Assembly: GCA_910584215.1 (NCBI GenBank) | Contig: CAJTYI010000003.1 | Span: 20,754 to 84,753, forward strand | Source: an uncultured Roseburia sp. | GTDB taxonomy: Bacteria; Bacillota; Clostridia; Lachnospirales; Lachnospiraceae | Direction of reading: 5' to 3' | DNA: 64,000 nt | Shown here: positions 18,133 through 26,707 of the stretch, one piece after another | Layout: the number at the start of each line of letters is the position of its first letter | How positions within the stretch are numbered: the first letter of the stretch is position 1 | Translations under genes and position numbers: made by a program | The notes under the pieces: generated by a model | Told to the model about the DNA's origin: nothing | Database searches by the model: none | The model's input: the letters and a program-made list of their open reading frames with translations, nothing else

Positions 18133-21100
18133 TTATCTGCCTAATAGGACCTTATGCAGCATCCGATATAATTTATCGACTTCAACCGGCTTCGACAAAT
18201 GGCCATTCATGCCGCACTCCACTGATTTCTTCAGATCGTCATCGAAAGCGTTGGCGGACATAGCGATAATCGGAATCGTGCGGCAGTCCTCCCGTTCCAT
18301 GGCACGGATCGCTTTGGTCGCCTCTAGTCCATCCATAATCGGCATCATCACATCCATCAGGATAACATCGTAGGTGTGAGGCGGTTTTTCGGTAATGGTC
18401 TTGACCGCCTGGCTTCCATCACAGGCAAGCTCGACCGTAAAACCGCGCTCCTCTAACAGCTCCTGCGCGATCTCCGCATTCAGCTCATTGTCCTCCACGA
18501 CAAGCACGCGGTAACCCGAAAAGGCGTTTTCCTCGATCGTCTCCTGCTCCTCCTCACGCTCCCCGAGTGCAAGCGTCAGCCGGAAACTAAACGTGCTGCC
18601 CTCCCCAAGTTCACTCTCGAGCTGTATGGAACTGCCCATCATCTGAATCAGACGGCTGCTGATCGAAAGCCCAAGGCCGGTGCCCTGCTGTTTGGGCTTT
18701 TTGCTGTCAATCGCCTGTTCAAACGCGTGAAATACGCGCTCGCAGTCTTCCTTGCTGATGCCAACACCGGTATCTTTCACCGCAAAATAGACTTCTGACG
18801 ACGCGTCATCCTTCTCGTATTCTTTGACGATCAGATAGACATCTCCTTGCATTTCGGTAAACTTGACTGCATTGCCCAATAGATTGATTAGAACCTGGCT
18901 GATGCGCATTTTATCCGCACGAAACCACTGATGATGCAGATCTGTCTCAAAATTTAAGCGAATATTCTTAACCTCGGCCTGCGGCCGTATCATTTCATAG
19001 ATTGTAGTAAATATTTCTGTCATGTCAAAATCCGCGACTTCCAATTGCATTTTGCCGCTTTCAATCTTTGACATATCTAAAATGTCGTTGATGAGCCCGA
19101 GCAGATAAGAGGAGGAATCCTGTATCTTGTGCAGGCAGTCTAGGATGCGCTCATTGTTTTGATCTTTCTGCAAGGCGATGGCCGTCATACCGATGATACC
19201 GTTCATCGGTGTGCGGATCTCATGGCTCATGCGGGACAGGAAATCCGATTTTGCTTTGCTGGCAAGATCATGCCGGCTCTGGTTGAGCTGATTTTGTATC
19301 ACACTGACGATCTCTGTCAGACGCTGGCGTTCCTCTGTGTTGTCGAAAAACTCCTCGTCAATGCCAAGAACTACCACGGCTCCGGTATAATTACCGTTGT
19401 CATACATTGGCAGAGCCACGCCGCTGTGTGCTTCCCTGACATGTAAGAATTTTTGCAAGAGCGGATCACTGCCGTCTGCCTCGCTAAGCGCAATGACTTC
19501 CTGCTCGCCCACCCACGCATCATATTCATGCCATTCTTTTTCGACGTAGTGATTTACAGTATCGTCTATGCGGTCGGATGGCTTTTCGTGCCACTGATAT
19601 TCGAGATAATTGGAAAAATACTCCGCCTGCATCACCGTAATCAGTATATCCTTTGCCTGAAATGACATACCGATTTTGCCCAGCAAGAGCTGTATCTGTG
19701 AAGCGAGATGATTCCCTTTGCCAAATAAATTAAGCGCCAGAGCGGCTATATTCGTCTCATCATCATAATCCGGCTGATATATATTTCTGCCCTGCAAAAA
19801 CGGAAGTTTTACATGGGCCAGTTTGTCGCATGTATCGCAAAGCAAATATGCGGCATTCTGCTGCCTTTGCGCTTCCTCCTGCATACATTTTGCCATACGC
19901 AAAAGGTCCATATAAGGAATATCCAAATCGCAGCAGACTGCCCCCGTCGATATCTTTGCTTTGAATATTTCGGGATTGGCGGCGTCTGCGAGTTTTTCCA
20001 TAAACGGCACAAAAAACCGCTCTGCCTCCTCTTTGGTACAGTTGGGCAGCCAGAAAAACAGGGTGTTTTCATTAAACCGCAACGCTACGGTCTTTGTCCC
20101 GGCATCGCTTTCATATTTTTTGCAGGACTGCAGAATGATATTGCCGATGATATCTAAAAACATCAGACTATACACCACTCCGTTTTCTTCGCTGATCTCG
20201 AGCAGATTTTCGACCAAAAGACATACCATAACGCCCGACGGATTGTTTTCCCTGGACTTTTCCAACTCCTCCATTCCGGCAAGATATGTCAATAGTCTGG
20301 TGACGCTGTCCGTTTGATTCTTCTTCTGCTGATACTCCTCCTCCTGTTTCTCCTCCTCAATATTGTGGATTCGGCCTACCAGTTTCCAGGGGTTGCCGGA
20401 GAGATCGGCAACCTTGCTGCCTGTGACTAAAACCCATTGATATTCGTTCCCCCACGCCGGCAGCTTCATGCGGAACGGTATGGAAATTGTATTTGTAAAA
20501 TCAGAGTACAGCATCTGCAAAGACGGTATGTCATCATAATAGACGATTTCGGGATTGATGAATCCCGGATATTTGTCTGAACACGAAAAATAACCGTCAG
20601 GTACAGAAGTGTTGACAATATCTACGCTATTCCCGATATAATCGTAGGAAAAAAAGATATCTTCCGTACTCTCCACCAGAAGCCGGTAACGTTCTTTATC
20701 CACCAGCAGCCTGTTCTCCGCTTCCTGCTGCTTCTGTGTCAAATCTTTTAGCTCATCATAAAGTCTGTCGATCTCAAATATACGGGAATACTTGTGCTTT
20801 GCAAGACCTTCCCGGCCCTGGTTGATGCTGTCGACCAAAAGATCAATCGGGCGGGTCAGATGCCTGACAATAAAATAAAGACTTATCATACCAAAGGTCA
20901 AACTTACCAGTACGGCAATCCCAAGCCACAGATACAGCTGACGGCTGATACCGAATATCTCTGCCTCCGTATTGAGCCCGAACAGAACCCATTGCGTTTC
21001 TTTGTAGGGCGCGTTGTTACTATATAGTCTTAATGGGTAATCGATCGCCATAATACGATTTTTACCAAGGCGCACGTCCCTTACCGCCAGTAATTTGTCA

Positions 21101-22062
21101 TAATCCGTACTCTTGGTTGTAAAACATTCTCCGGCGCTCTCGATACTGTTAAACAATACGCCATCTCCCGCGATTGGCCGGTATGTATTTTCGTCGGTAC
21201 AGACAGCCAGAAGATAACCGGCCTGCCACCGCTCGCTGAGCTCTCTGGCCGGCAGGTAGCTGAGCAGATAATTCATGGAAATCTCTACGCCCAACACACC
21301 GTAAACTTGGCCTTGAAAGCGCAGAGGCACCGAATAAGTGATCATTTTGTGATCATCGTTTTCATTGTTTTCCAGCGTAAACGGCGTTGCCCAAAAGCCC
21401 AGGTTGATGGTCTCAGCGTCGGGATGTTCTTCTCCCGCCCTCCAGGGTTCATAAAAGAAATCGTCCGCTTGACGCGTCCCGATTCCTTGCATGTTAAAAT
21501 TTGTCGTCCAAAAAGAATCCAGCGGAATATTTTGGCTCCTAGAAAGCTGGTTGTTCCCGCGCTCTAAGAGCAAATCCGAATAGTTTGGAGATCTGACAAC
21601 CGGATCGGAATCACGCACAAAAAAGCCCGTATATTCTCCCTTTTCCTGGGAAGAGCCATCTGTCATGATGAGAAAAATACCCGTACTGATGTTATTTTTA
21701 ATGATTTCCAGACAATCGGTAAATACCTCGCCAAGGAAATCACTCTGCTGTTCCTTTTCATGCAAAAATTGTTCCAAACTAAGATGCTGTCCGTTCAGAA
21801 ACTGTTCCAGCTTCACGGTAATGTCTGATTCACTCGACGAGATAGAGGACCAACGCTGTGTCATATCATTTTGCAGGATCATCTGCCGATTTTCCACCGT
21901 GTGGGCCACGGTGTTGACAGAATATTCCCGCAGGCTTGAAGTGACGCGGTTTGCCACCAATATCCCGATCGTGATGGTATTTTGCAGCAGCATGACAAAC
22001 AACAATGGAACCAAAATAAACTGAAAGATAGTATGCTTTTTTTTCTTAATACCAGCCTTCAT
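18133..22062 (-). CDS. Hybrid sensor histidine kinase with extracellular Cache-like domain and degenerate GGDEF
   Basis: A 1309-residue inner-membrane sensor. In order: a membrane helix (about 12-35), an extracellular Cache-like domain (about 36-370), a second helix (about 376-400), a HAMP-like linker, a PAS domain (about 455-575), a GGDEF-like domain (about 590-745) in which the signature is replaced by RFNEN, a GAF-like region (about 800-930), HisKA with His947 in MSHEIRTPMNG, HATPase (NAVKFTE; KDTGVGIS; GTGLGLS), and a C-terminal receiver with Asp1237 in LMDVMMP. No separate output regulator is adjacent. It lies 50 bp downstream of a solute-binding lipoprotein gene and is probably co-transcribed with it. 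GGAGG precedes the ATG. Confidence 0.92.
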   Translation of the reverse strand: MKAGIKKKKHTIFQFILVPLLFVMLLQNTITIGILVANRVTSSLREYSVNTVAHTVENRQMILQNDMTQRWSSISSSESDITVKLEQFLNGQHLSLEQFLHEKEQQSDFLGEVFTDCLEIIKNNISTGIFLIMTDGSSQEKGEYTGFFVRDSDPVVRSPNYSDLLLERGNNQLSRSQNIPLDSFWTTNFNMQGIGTRQADDFFYEPWRAGEEHPDAETINLGFWATPFTLENNENDDHKMITYSVPLRFQGQVYGVLGVEISMNYLLSYLPARELSERWQAGYLLAVCTDENTYRPIAGDGVLFNSIESAGECFTTKSTDYDKLLAVRDVRLGKNRIMAIDYPLRLYSNNAPYKETQWVLFGLNTEAEIFGISRQLYLWLGIAVLVSLTFGMISLYFIVRHLTRPIDLLVDSINQGREGLAKHKYSRIFEIDRLYDELKDLTQKQQEAENRLLVDKERYRLLVESTEDIFFSYDYIGNSVDIVNTSVPDGYFSCSDKYPGFINPEIVYYDDIPSLQMLYSDFTNTISIPFRMKLPAWGNEYQWVLVTGSKVADLSGNPWKLVGRIHNIEEEKQEEEYQQKKNQTDSVTRLLTYLAGMEELEKSRENNPSGVMVCLLVENLLEISEENGVVYSLMFLDIIGNIILQSCKKYESDAGTKTVALRFNENTLFFWLPNCTKEEAERFFVPFMEKLADAANPEIFKAKISTGAVCCDLDIPYMDLLRMAKCMQEEAQRQQNAAYLLCDTCDKLAHVKLPFLQGRNIYQPDYDDETNIAALALNLFGKGNHLASQIQLLLGKIGMSFQAKDILITVMQAEYFSNYLEYQWHEKPSDRIDDTVNHYVEKEWHEYDAWVGEQEVIALSEADGSDPLLQKFLHVREAHSGVALPMYDNGNYTGAVVVLGIDEEFFDNTEERQRLTEIVSVIQNQLNQSRHDLASKAKSDFLSRMSHEIRTPMNGIIGMTAIALQKDQNNERILDCLHKIQDSSSYLLGLINDILDMSKIESGKMQLEVADFDMTEIFTTIYEMIRPQAEVKNIRLNFETDLHHQWFRADKMRISQVLINLLGNAVKFTEMQGDVYLIVKEYEKDDASSEVYFAVKDTGVGISKEDCERVFHAFEQAIDSKKPKQQGTGLGLSISSRLIQMMGSSIQLESELGEGSTFSFRLTLALGEREEEQETIEENAFSGYRVLVVEDNELNAEIAQELLEERGFTVELACDGSQAVKTITEKPPHTYDVILMDVMMPIMDGLEATKAIRAMEREDCRTIPIIAMSANAFDDDLKKSVECGMNGHLSKPVEVDKLYRMLHKVLLGR

Positions 22063-22112
22063 CGTTCGCCTCCAGTCAGCTCATTAAAATGATGTACGCG
22101 CAGGACAGAGAA

Positions 22113-23573
22113 TCACTGTGAAACAGAAGATATGTCGGCCGCGGCCGCAAGATTTTCACAGAAATCGGTATACCAATTTTCAAATGCCTCGTCGGATACG
22201 TATGCCTCGCACGCCTTCTCCAGAGTCTCTCCGCCGCCTAAAGCAGCCAGAACCTGCTGTCTGTCTGCGGCCGCTTTGTCGGAGAGATGATATTCCACCA
22301 CTTTGCGCGCCGCAGAACCGTTGCGGAAACTTTTGTTTGTATATAAAGTGTAGTCTCCCATCTCCTCGAAGATATAGGCGAGACAATCGTATGTTTTGTT
22401 CGATACCTCCAGCTCTTTCTCAGCGATCACACTGTCCAATGCAGCGATATCATTGGCCTCTTTTAATACCGGAAGATAGCCGGCTGCCGAGCCAAACTGC
22501 AGGTTATTTTCTTTTTGGGTAAACCATTTTAAAAACTCGACCGAAGCATATTCATGCTGCTCGTCGGATTTACTCACCACCATGCCTGCTCCCTGCTGAA
22601 CGGCGTAAGCTTCACCGCCCTCAAATATCGGCGCCGATAAAATAATATAATCGATATCGACACTGCCGCTCTCCGATTCCACCTGGTCGGGGAAATACAT
22701 GGCTGAGGCCGTCGAACCTGTGTATGCGATCAGATCCCCCGTCTTGACGTCGTCGGAGCGGAATTTGCCGTAAGCGCCAAAGTATCCTTTGACCATCGGC
22801 ACATAATAATTATCCCAAAGGCGGCGCATGATGTCTTTCGGCGCGTGGATCGTCACCTCGCCCTGCTGGACTTCAAACATTTCGCTGCCAAGCTGATGCG
22901 TTCCGATGCAAAAATAATTTGCCATGGAATCCCTGCCGTAAAATGCCTTGCCGTCGTTTGGGATATCCGGCGTCTGCGCGTCCGTCCACTCATAATATTT
23001 CTGAGCGACTGCGGTCACTCCCTCCAGCGTGGAAAGCTCCTCCAAAGATGCACCGGTGGCATCGGAAAACAAATCCCACTCCGTTTTATTGATCATCATG
23101 ATCTCGGTGGACTTGGCTGTCGGGAAGATGCGCAGCGAACCGTCGGCGGCAATTTTGCCTTCTTCTATGTAGGAATCTACATATTGCGCCAAATCATCGT
23201 CACTCAGATAATCGGATAGATTCGCGAGCGCTCCCTGCTCCTCGAACTCATAAGCCGTATCGGCATAGGATGCGAATATATCAGGCACGTCAGCAGCCCC
23301 TACCTCTCCGGCGATCGAGGCGCGCAGTGCATTTTCTAAGTCACCGACTGACCCCTGGCTGTAACCTTGCACATAGATGCCACGCTCGATGCCTACTGTG
23401 TCATTAAATTCATCGACCAGACTGTCGAACGCAGCCTGCTGCGTGCCGTTGTAATAGTGCCATACTGTGATAGAAACCGGATTGTCTGGGTCTAAAACAT
23501 CTTTACCGCCGCAGCCGCCCAATAAAAGCGTCGCTGACGCCAAAACCATAGTTCCTATATATCTCTTTTTCAT
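22113..23573 (-). CDS. Extracellular solute-binding lipoprotein (ABC family 1 type), without adjacent permease
   Basis: A 486-residue secreted lipoprotein: signal MKKRYIGTMVLASATLLLGGCGG with the lipobox LGGC. The mature part is of the sugar-binding family 1 type (ITVWHYYNGTQQAAFDSLVDEFND; ADVPDIFASYADTAYEF; VEFLKWFTQKENNLQFG; AAGYLPVLKEA). No permease or ATPase gene lies on either side; instead a hybrid sensor kinase follows at 50 bp. This suggests it presents a ligand to the kinase, or serves a transporter elsewhere (inference). The ligand cannot be told. Confidence 0.9.
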   Translation of the reverse strand: MKKRYIGTMVLASATLLLGGCGGKDVLDPDNPVSITVWHYYNGTQQAAFDSLVDEFNDTVGIERGIYVQGYSQGSVGDLENALRASIAGEVGAADVPDIFASYADTAYEFEEQGALANLSDYLSDDDLAQYVDSYIEEGKIAADGSLRIFPTAKSTEIMMINKTEWDLFSDATGASLEELSTLEGVTAVAQKYYEWTDAQTPDIPNDGKAFYGRDSMANYFCIGTHQLGSEMFEVQQGEVTIHAPKDIMRRLWDNYYVPMVKGYFGAYGKFRSDDVKTGDLIAYTGSTASAMYFPDQVESESGSVDIDYIILSAPIFEGGEAYAVQQGAGMVVSKSDEQHEYASVEFLKWFTQKENNLQFGSAAGYLPVLKEANDIAALDSVIAEKELEVSNKTYDCLAYIFEEMGDYTLYTNKSFRNGSAARKVVEYHLSDKAAADRQQVLAALGGGETLEKACEAYVSDEAFENWYTDFCENLAAAADISSVSQ

Positions 23574-23611
23574 TTCTATGTACCCCTTCCCAAAATAAAA
23601 TCATTACAGAC

Positions 23612-23640
23612 AGTTTACAGGATTTCAGAAAAAAAGGCAA
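23612..23640 (-). promoter_or_regulatory. Promoter for the solute-binding protein/sensor kinase pair
   Basis: TTGCCT (-35, 23635-23640), 17-bp spacer, TAAACT (-10, 23612-23617) on the minus strand, about 40 bp before the lipoprotein start. Confidence 0.6.
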
Positions 23641-23785
23641 CAGCAAATCACAATGTATAGGCACATTGCTATTCTGCCATACTATCGGAAACGTCAAATA
23701 AATTTGCCCGCTGCGACGTCCCTAAAGGCAATACGCAAGCGATTTACGGCAGCGGCATATCAAAAAGCGATAAGGAGATAACAGG

Positions 23786-24220
23786 ATGATGAATGAAGAT
23801 ACCCTTGAATTACTGCGGGAATGTAATTCCGGCACCCAGATGGCCGTATATTCGATCGACGAGATTTTAGAGAAAATCTGCAACCCGAAATTAAAAGAAC
23901 TGCTGCAAAAGTCAAAACAAATCCACGAAAAACTTGGATGGCGCCTGCATGATCTCCTAAACAGCTGCGGAGAAGAGACTCAAGAGCCCAATATTTTTGC
24001 CCGCGGCATGTCATGGATGAAAACCAATCTGAAGCTGACGATGGAGAACAGTGACCGCACCTGCGCCGACCTGATGACAGAAGGCTGCAACATGGGCGTA
24101 AAGTCCTTGCAGCGCCGCCTCAATCAGTACAGTGGGGCGGACGAAACCTCCAAATCCATCACGAAAGAATTGATCGCAGAGGAAGAACATCTGACGGAGC
24201 AGCTGAAAGAATATCTCTAA
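23786..24220 (+). CDS. Predicted helical-bundle protein, possibly ferritin-like (unknown role)
   Basis: A 144-residue cytosolic protein without signal or membrane segment, predicted to be four long helices (about 5-28, 33-62, 75-105, 110-143). Acidic and histidine residues recur in helix pairs (KQIHEKLGWRLHDLL; IAEEEHLTEQLKEYL, an ExxH-like arrangement), reminiscent of DUF2383/ferritin-like proteins, but a metal site is not proven. AAGGAG lies before tandem ATGs. It stands alone between divergent and convergent neighbours. I do not recognise a specific function. Confidence 0.65.
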   Translation: MMNEDTLELLRECNSGTQMAVYSIDEILEKICNPKLKELLQKSKQIHEKLGWRLHDLLNSCGEETQEPNIFARGMSWMKTNLKLTMENSDRTCADLMTEGCNMGVKSLQRRLNQYSGADETSKSITKELIAEEEHLTEQLKEYL

Positions 24221-24244
24221 ATTTAACTTATCTCTGCAAAAACA

Positions 24245-24276
24245 ACGGCAGATCAACCATCCGGTTGTTCTGCCGT
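24245..24276. terminator. Hairpin between convergent genes
   Basis: ACGGCAGA and TCTGCCGT form the outer stem, CAACC/GGTTG the inner stem, loop ATCC, one T/T mismatch. On the minus strand it is followed by TGTTTTT, so it may act as a terminator there; the plus strand lacks a T-run. Confidence 0.55.
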
Positions 24277-24334
24277 CCCTCTATACATCTAAACTCACAC
24301 AACTCTCAACGTTTCCGCTGGCAAATTTCTAATC

Positions 24335-24416
24335 CGTGTGAAAAACGCCATGTGGCGCTGCTCTGCTATAAATTCCGTATGAAAAACGCCATGTGGCGCT
24401 ACCCTACTATAAATTC
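24335..24416 (-). repeat. Two 41-bp tandem repeats carrying a gene tail and terminator
   Basis: Copies at 24376-24416 and 24335-24375 differ at 4 of 41 positions. On the minus strand each reads GAATTTATAG, a short spacer, the hairpin CGCCA-CA-TGGCG and TTTTT. The first copy contains the last codons and stop of the HPr-like gene, and its hairpin plus T-run is the terminator; the second copy repeats this tail and terminator after the stop. Confidence 0.85.
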
Positions 24417-24629
24417 GCGTATTTCATCCATCACAGCGGACTCGCTCTCGTCATAAATGGACAACGTCAGCGGCCCCGATAAGTCCATCGTACAGATGCC
24501 TATGATCGACTTACCATCCACGGAATAACTGCCCTTTGTCAGATCAAATGTTCCACCATGATGACTCAAAATACTGCAGAGCCGCTCGGCTTTTTCCGGT
24601 GCATTCAGCAATACTTTTACTTGTTTCAT
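24399..24629 (-). CDS. HPr-like protein without the phospho-histidine
   Basis: A 76-residue protein with the HPr fold pattern: strand-helix VKVLLNAPEKAERLCSILSHHG, then FDLTKGSYSVDGKSIIGICTMDLSGPLTLSIYDESESAVMDEIREFI, which matches the central and C-terminal parts of HPr (VDGKSIMGVMSLG-like). The phosphorylated His of HPr, normally in a GLHARPA motif near residue 15, is absent; APEKAERL occupies that place. So it is unlikely to carry phosphate in the PTS. The ATG at 24627-24629 follows GGGAG by 8 nt. Its 3' end has been duplicated in tandem. Confidence 0.75.
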   Translation of the reverse strand: MKQVKVLLNAPEKAERLCSILSHHGGTFDLTKGSYSVDGKSIIGICTMDLSGPLTLSIYDESESAVMDEIREFIVG

Positions 24630-24789
24630 ATGACACACTCCCTGTAGACTTTATGACTATAGTATTCCACAAAAAGGAAATTGTATACCGTTATATTTCA
24701 CAATTTGCCGCCCCACTTTGCAGTAAAATCATATTGCCGGCAAAAAAGAAATGCCGATTTTCCCGATACACACAAGGCGCAGGTAACGC

Positions 24790-24818
24790 TTTACACGCTG
24801 GATGCGTCCTGTTATAAT
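24790..24818 (+). promoter_or_regulatory. Promoter for rqcH
   Basis: TTTACA (24790-24795), 17-bp spacer, TATAAT (24813-24818), 34 bp before the rqcH start codon. Confidence 0.7.
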
Positions 24819-24852
24819 AAATGAATTGACAGATATTTAGGAGGAATACATC

Positions 24853-26691
24853 ATGGCTTTTGACGGATTCGTTATCGCTCATCTTGTAGCGGAATTAAAC
24901 CATACTATATGCAACGCAAAAATCAGTAAAATCGCGCAGCCCGAACATGACGAACTGCTGTTTACAATCAAGGGAAACGGAGCGCAGTACCGTCTGGCCA
25001 TGTCTGCCAGCGCATCGCTGCCGTTTTTGTATCTGACATCAGCAAATAAACCGAGTCCGCTCACGGCTCCCAACTTCTGCATGGTGTTGCGCAAACATAT
25101 CGCAGGCGGCAGAATTACAAAGATTTCTCAGCCCGGTATGGAGCGCATCATTCATTTTGAAATCGAGCATCTCGATGAGATGGGCGATCTGTGCACCAAG
25201 ACGTTGATTGTGGAACTGATGGGAAAACACAGCAATATTATTTTTTGTAACCAGGATGGCATGATCATCGACAGTATCAAGCACGTCTCGGCCATGATGA
25301 GTTCCGTCCGCGAAGTGCTGCCGGGAAGAACCTATGTGCTGCCCGCCACGCAGGAGGACAAGTTAGACCCACTGCAGTTGGCGGAAGAATCCTTTATGGA
25401 GACCGCGATGAGAAAGCCTGTCAGCATCTACAAGGCAATCTACGGCACATACACAGGGGTCAGCCCGATTATGGCCCAGGAAATATGTTTTCGGGCCTCC
25501 ATCGACGGAGATATGCCCACAAGCGCGCTCACGCCGGACGATAAGAAGCATCTTTACCACAATTTCTTCTGGCTGATGGAGGATATCAAAAAGCATGACT
25601 TTTGTCCCAATATAATCTTAAAAGGGGAAGAACCGCTGGACTTTTTTGCCGTCGTGCCCACCATGTACCAGATTGCCGTTCCCGATTTTGGCGACGATGA
25701 AAAGCGCTTTGTCTGTTCACAGCCGGTCGGCGCGCAGGGCAGTTCTTTGTCTGTAAAAGAAGAAAATAAATACCGGATGCTGCGCTACCGCTCGATTTCC
25801 GCAGTTTTGGAGGAATACTATGCCGCGAAAAACGTATATACCCGCATACGGCAAAAATCCGTCGATCTGCGCAGGGTCGTATCCACAGCGCTCGAGCGCA
25901 ACCGCAAGAAATTTTCATTACAGGAAAAACAGCTTTCCGACACCGCCAAGAGAGAAAAATATAAAATATACGGCGAACTGATTCACACCTACGGCTACGG
26001 TCTACAGGAGGGTGCGAAAAAACTCGAGGCATTAAACTATTATACCAATGAAATGATTACCATACCTCTGGATGAAACGCTCAGCGCCATGGAAAATGCA
26101 CAGAAGTATTTCGACAAATACGGCAAGCTAAAGCGCACCTACGAGGCATTGTCGGAATTGATTGAGCAGACGAAGGCAGAGATCGACCATCTGGAAAGTA
26201 TCGCCACCTCCCTGGATATTGCCATAAATGAGGACGATCTGGTACAGATTAAGGAAGAACTGACGGAATACGGCTATATCAAACGCAGACGTTCCGACAA
26301 AAAAGCCAAAACAAAGAGCAAGCCCTTTCACTATATCTCCTCGGACGGCTATCATATGTATGTGGGAAAAAATAACTATCAGAACGACGAACTGACCTTT
26401 AAGTTTGCCACCGGAAATGACTGGTGGTTCCACGCCAAAGGAATGCCCGGCTCCCATGTGATCGTCAAGACCAACAATGAGGAGGACCTGCCGGACCGCT
26501 TATTTGAGGAGGCGGGACAGCTCGCCGGTTACTACTCCAAAGGCCGCGGCGGCGAAAAGATCGAAATTGATTATTTGCAGCGGAAAAATGTAAAAAAACC
26601 AAACGGCAGCGCTCCGGGATTCGTGGTATACTACACAAACTACTCTCTCACCATCCGCCCGGATATCTCTGCGCTCACGCCGGTAGATTAG
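24853..26691 (+). CDS. rqcH: Ribosome quality control factor RqcH (NFACT family; formerly FbpA-like)
   Basis: A 612-residue NFACT protein. NFACT-N spans about 1-190 (MAFDGFVIAHLVAELNHTI...; LTAPNFCMVLRKHI), a helical coiled-coil middle about 340-450, and NFACT-R about 480-600 (YHMYVGKNNYQNDELTF; DWWFHAKGMPGSHVIVK). In Bacillus RqcH binds stalled large subunits and recruits tRNA-Ala to add C-terminal alanine tails; older annotation calls the family fibronectin-binding. AGGAGG-like GGAGG precedes the ATG. It has its own promoter and ends at a hairpin shared with the next, convergent gene. Confidence 0.93.
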   Translation: MAFDGFVIAHLVAELNHTICNAKISKIAQPEHDELLFTIKGNGAQYRLAMSASASLPFLYLTSANKPSPLTAPNFCMVLRKHIAGGRITKISQPGMERIIHFEIEHLDEMGDLCTKTLIVELMGKHSNIIFCNQDGMIIDSIKHVSAMMSSVREVLPGRTYVLPATQEDKLDPLQLAEESFMETAMRKPVSIYKAIYGTYTGVSPIMAQEICFRASIDGDMPTSALTPDDKKHLYHNFFWLMEDIKKHDFCPNIILKGEEPLDFFAVVPTMYQIAVPDFGDDEKRFVCSQPVGAQGSSLSVKEENKYRMLRYRSISAVLEEYYAAKNVYTRIRQKSVDLRRVVSTALERNRKKFSLQEKQLSDTAKREKYKIYGELIHTYGYGLQEGAKKLEALNYYTNEMITIPLDETLSAMENAQKYFDKYGKLKRTYEALSELIEQTKAEIDHLESIATSLDIAINEDDLVQIKEELTEYGYIKRRRSDKKAKTKSKPFHYISSDGYHMYVGKNNYQNDELTFKFATGNDWWFHAKGMPGSHVIVKTNNEEDLPDRLFEEAGQLAGYYSKGRGGEKIEIDYLQRKNVKKPNGSAPGFVVYYTNYSLTIRPDISALTPVD

Positions 26692-26707
26692 GGCGCGTAG
26701 GCGCCCT
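26690..26707. terminator. GC hairpin between two convergent stop codons
   Basis: AGGGCGC and GCGCCCT pair around a 4-nt loop. It begins in the rqcH stop codon and ends one base before the stop of the opposing gene. No T-run follows on either strand, so termination is uncertain. Confidence 0.5.

Noticed and set aside
19830..20310. Active diguanylate cyclase in the hybrid kinase
   Set aside because: The GGDEF signature is replaced by RFNEN and key metal-binding acids are not in place.
24853..26691. Fibronectin-binding surface protein
   Set aside because: There is no signal peptide, and NFACT-N, coiled coil and NFACT-R domains match the ribosome rescue factor RqcH.
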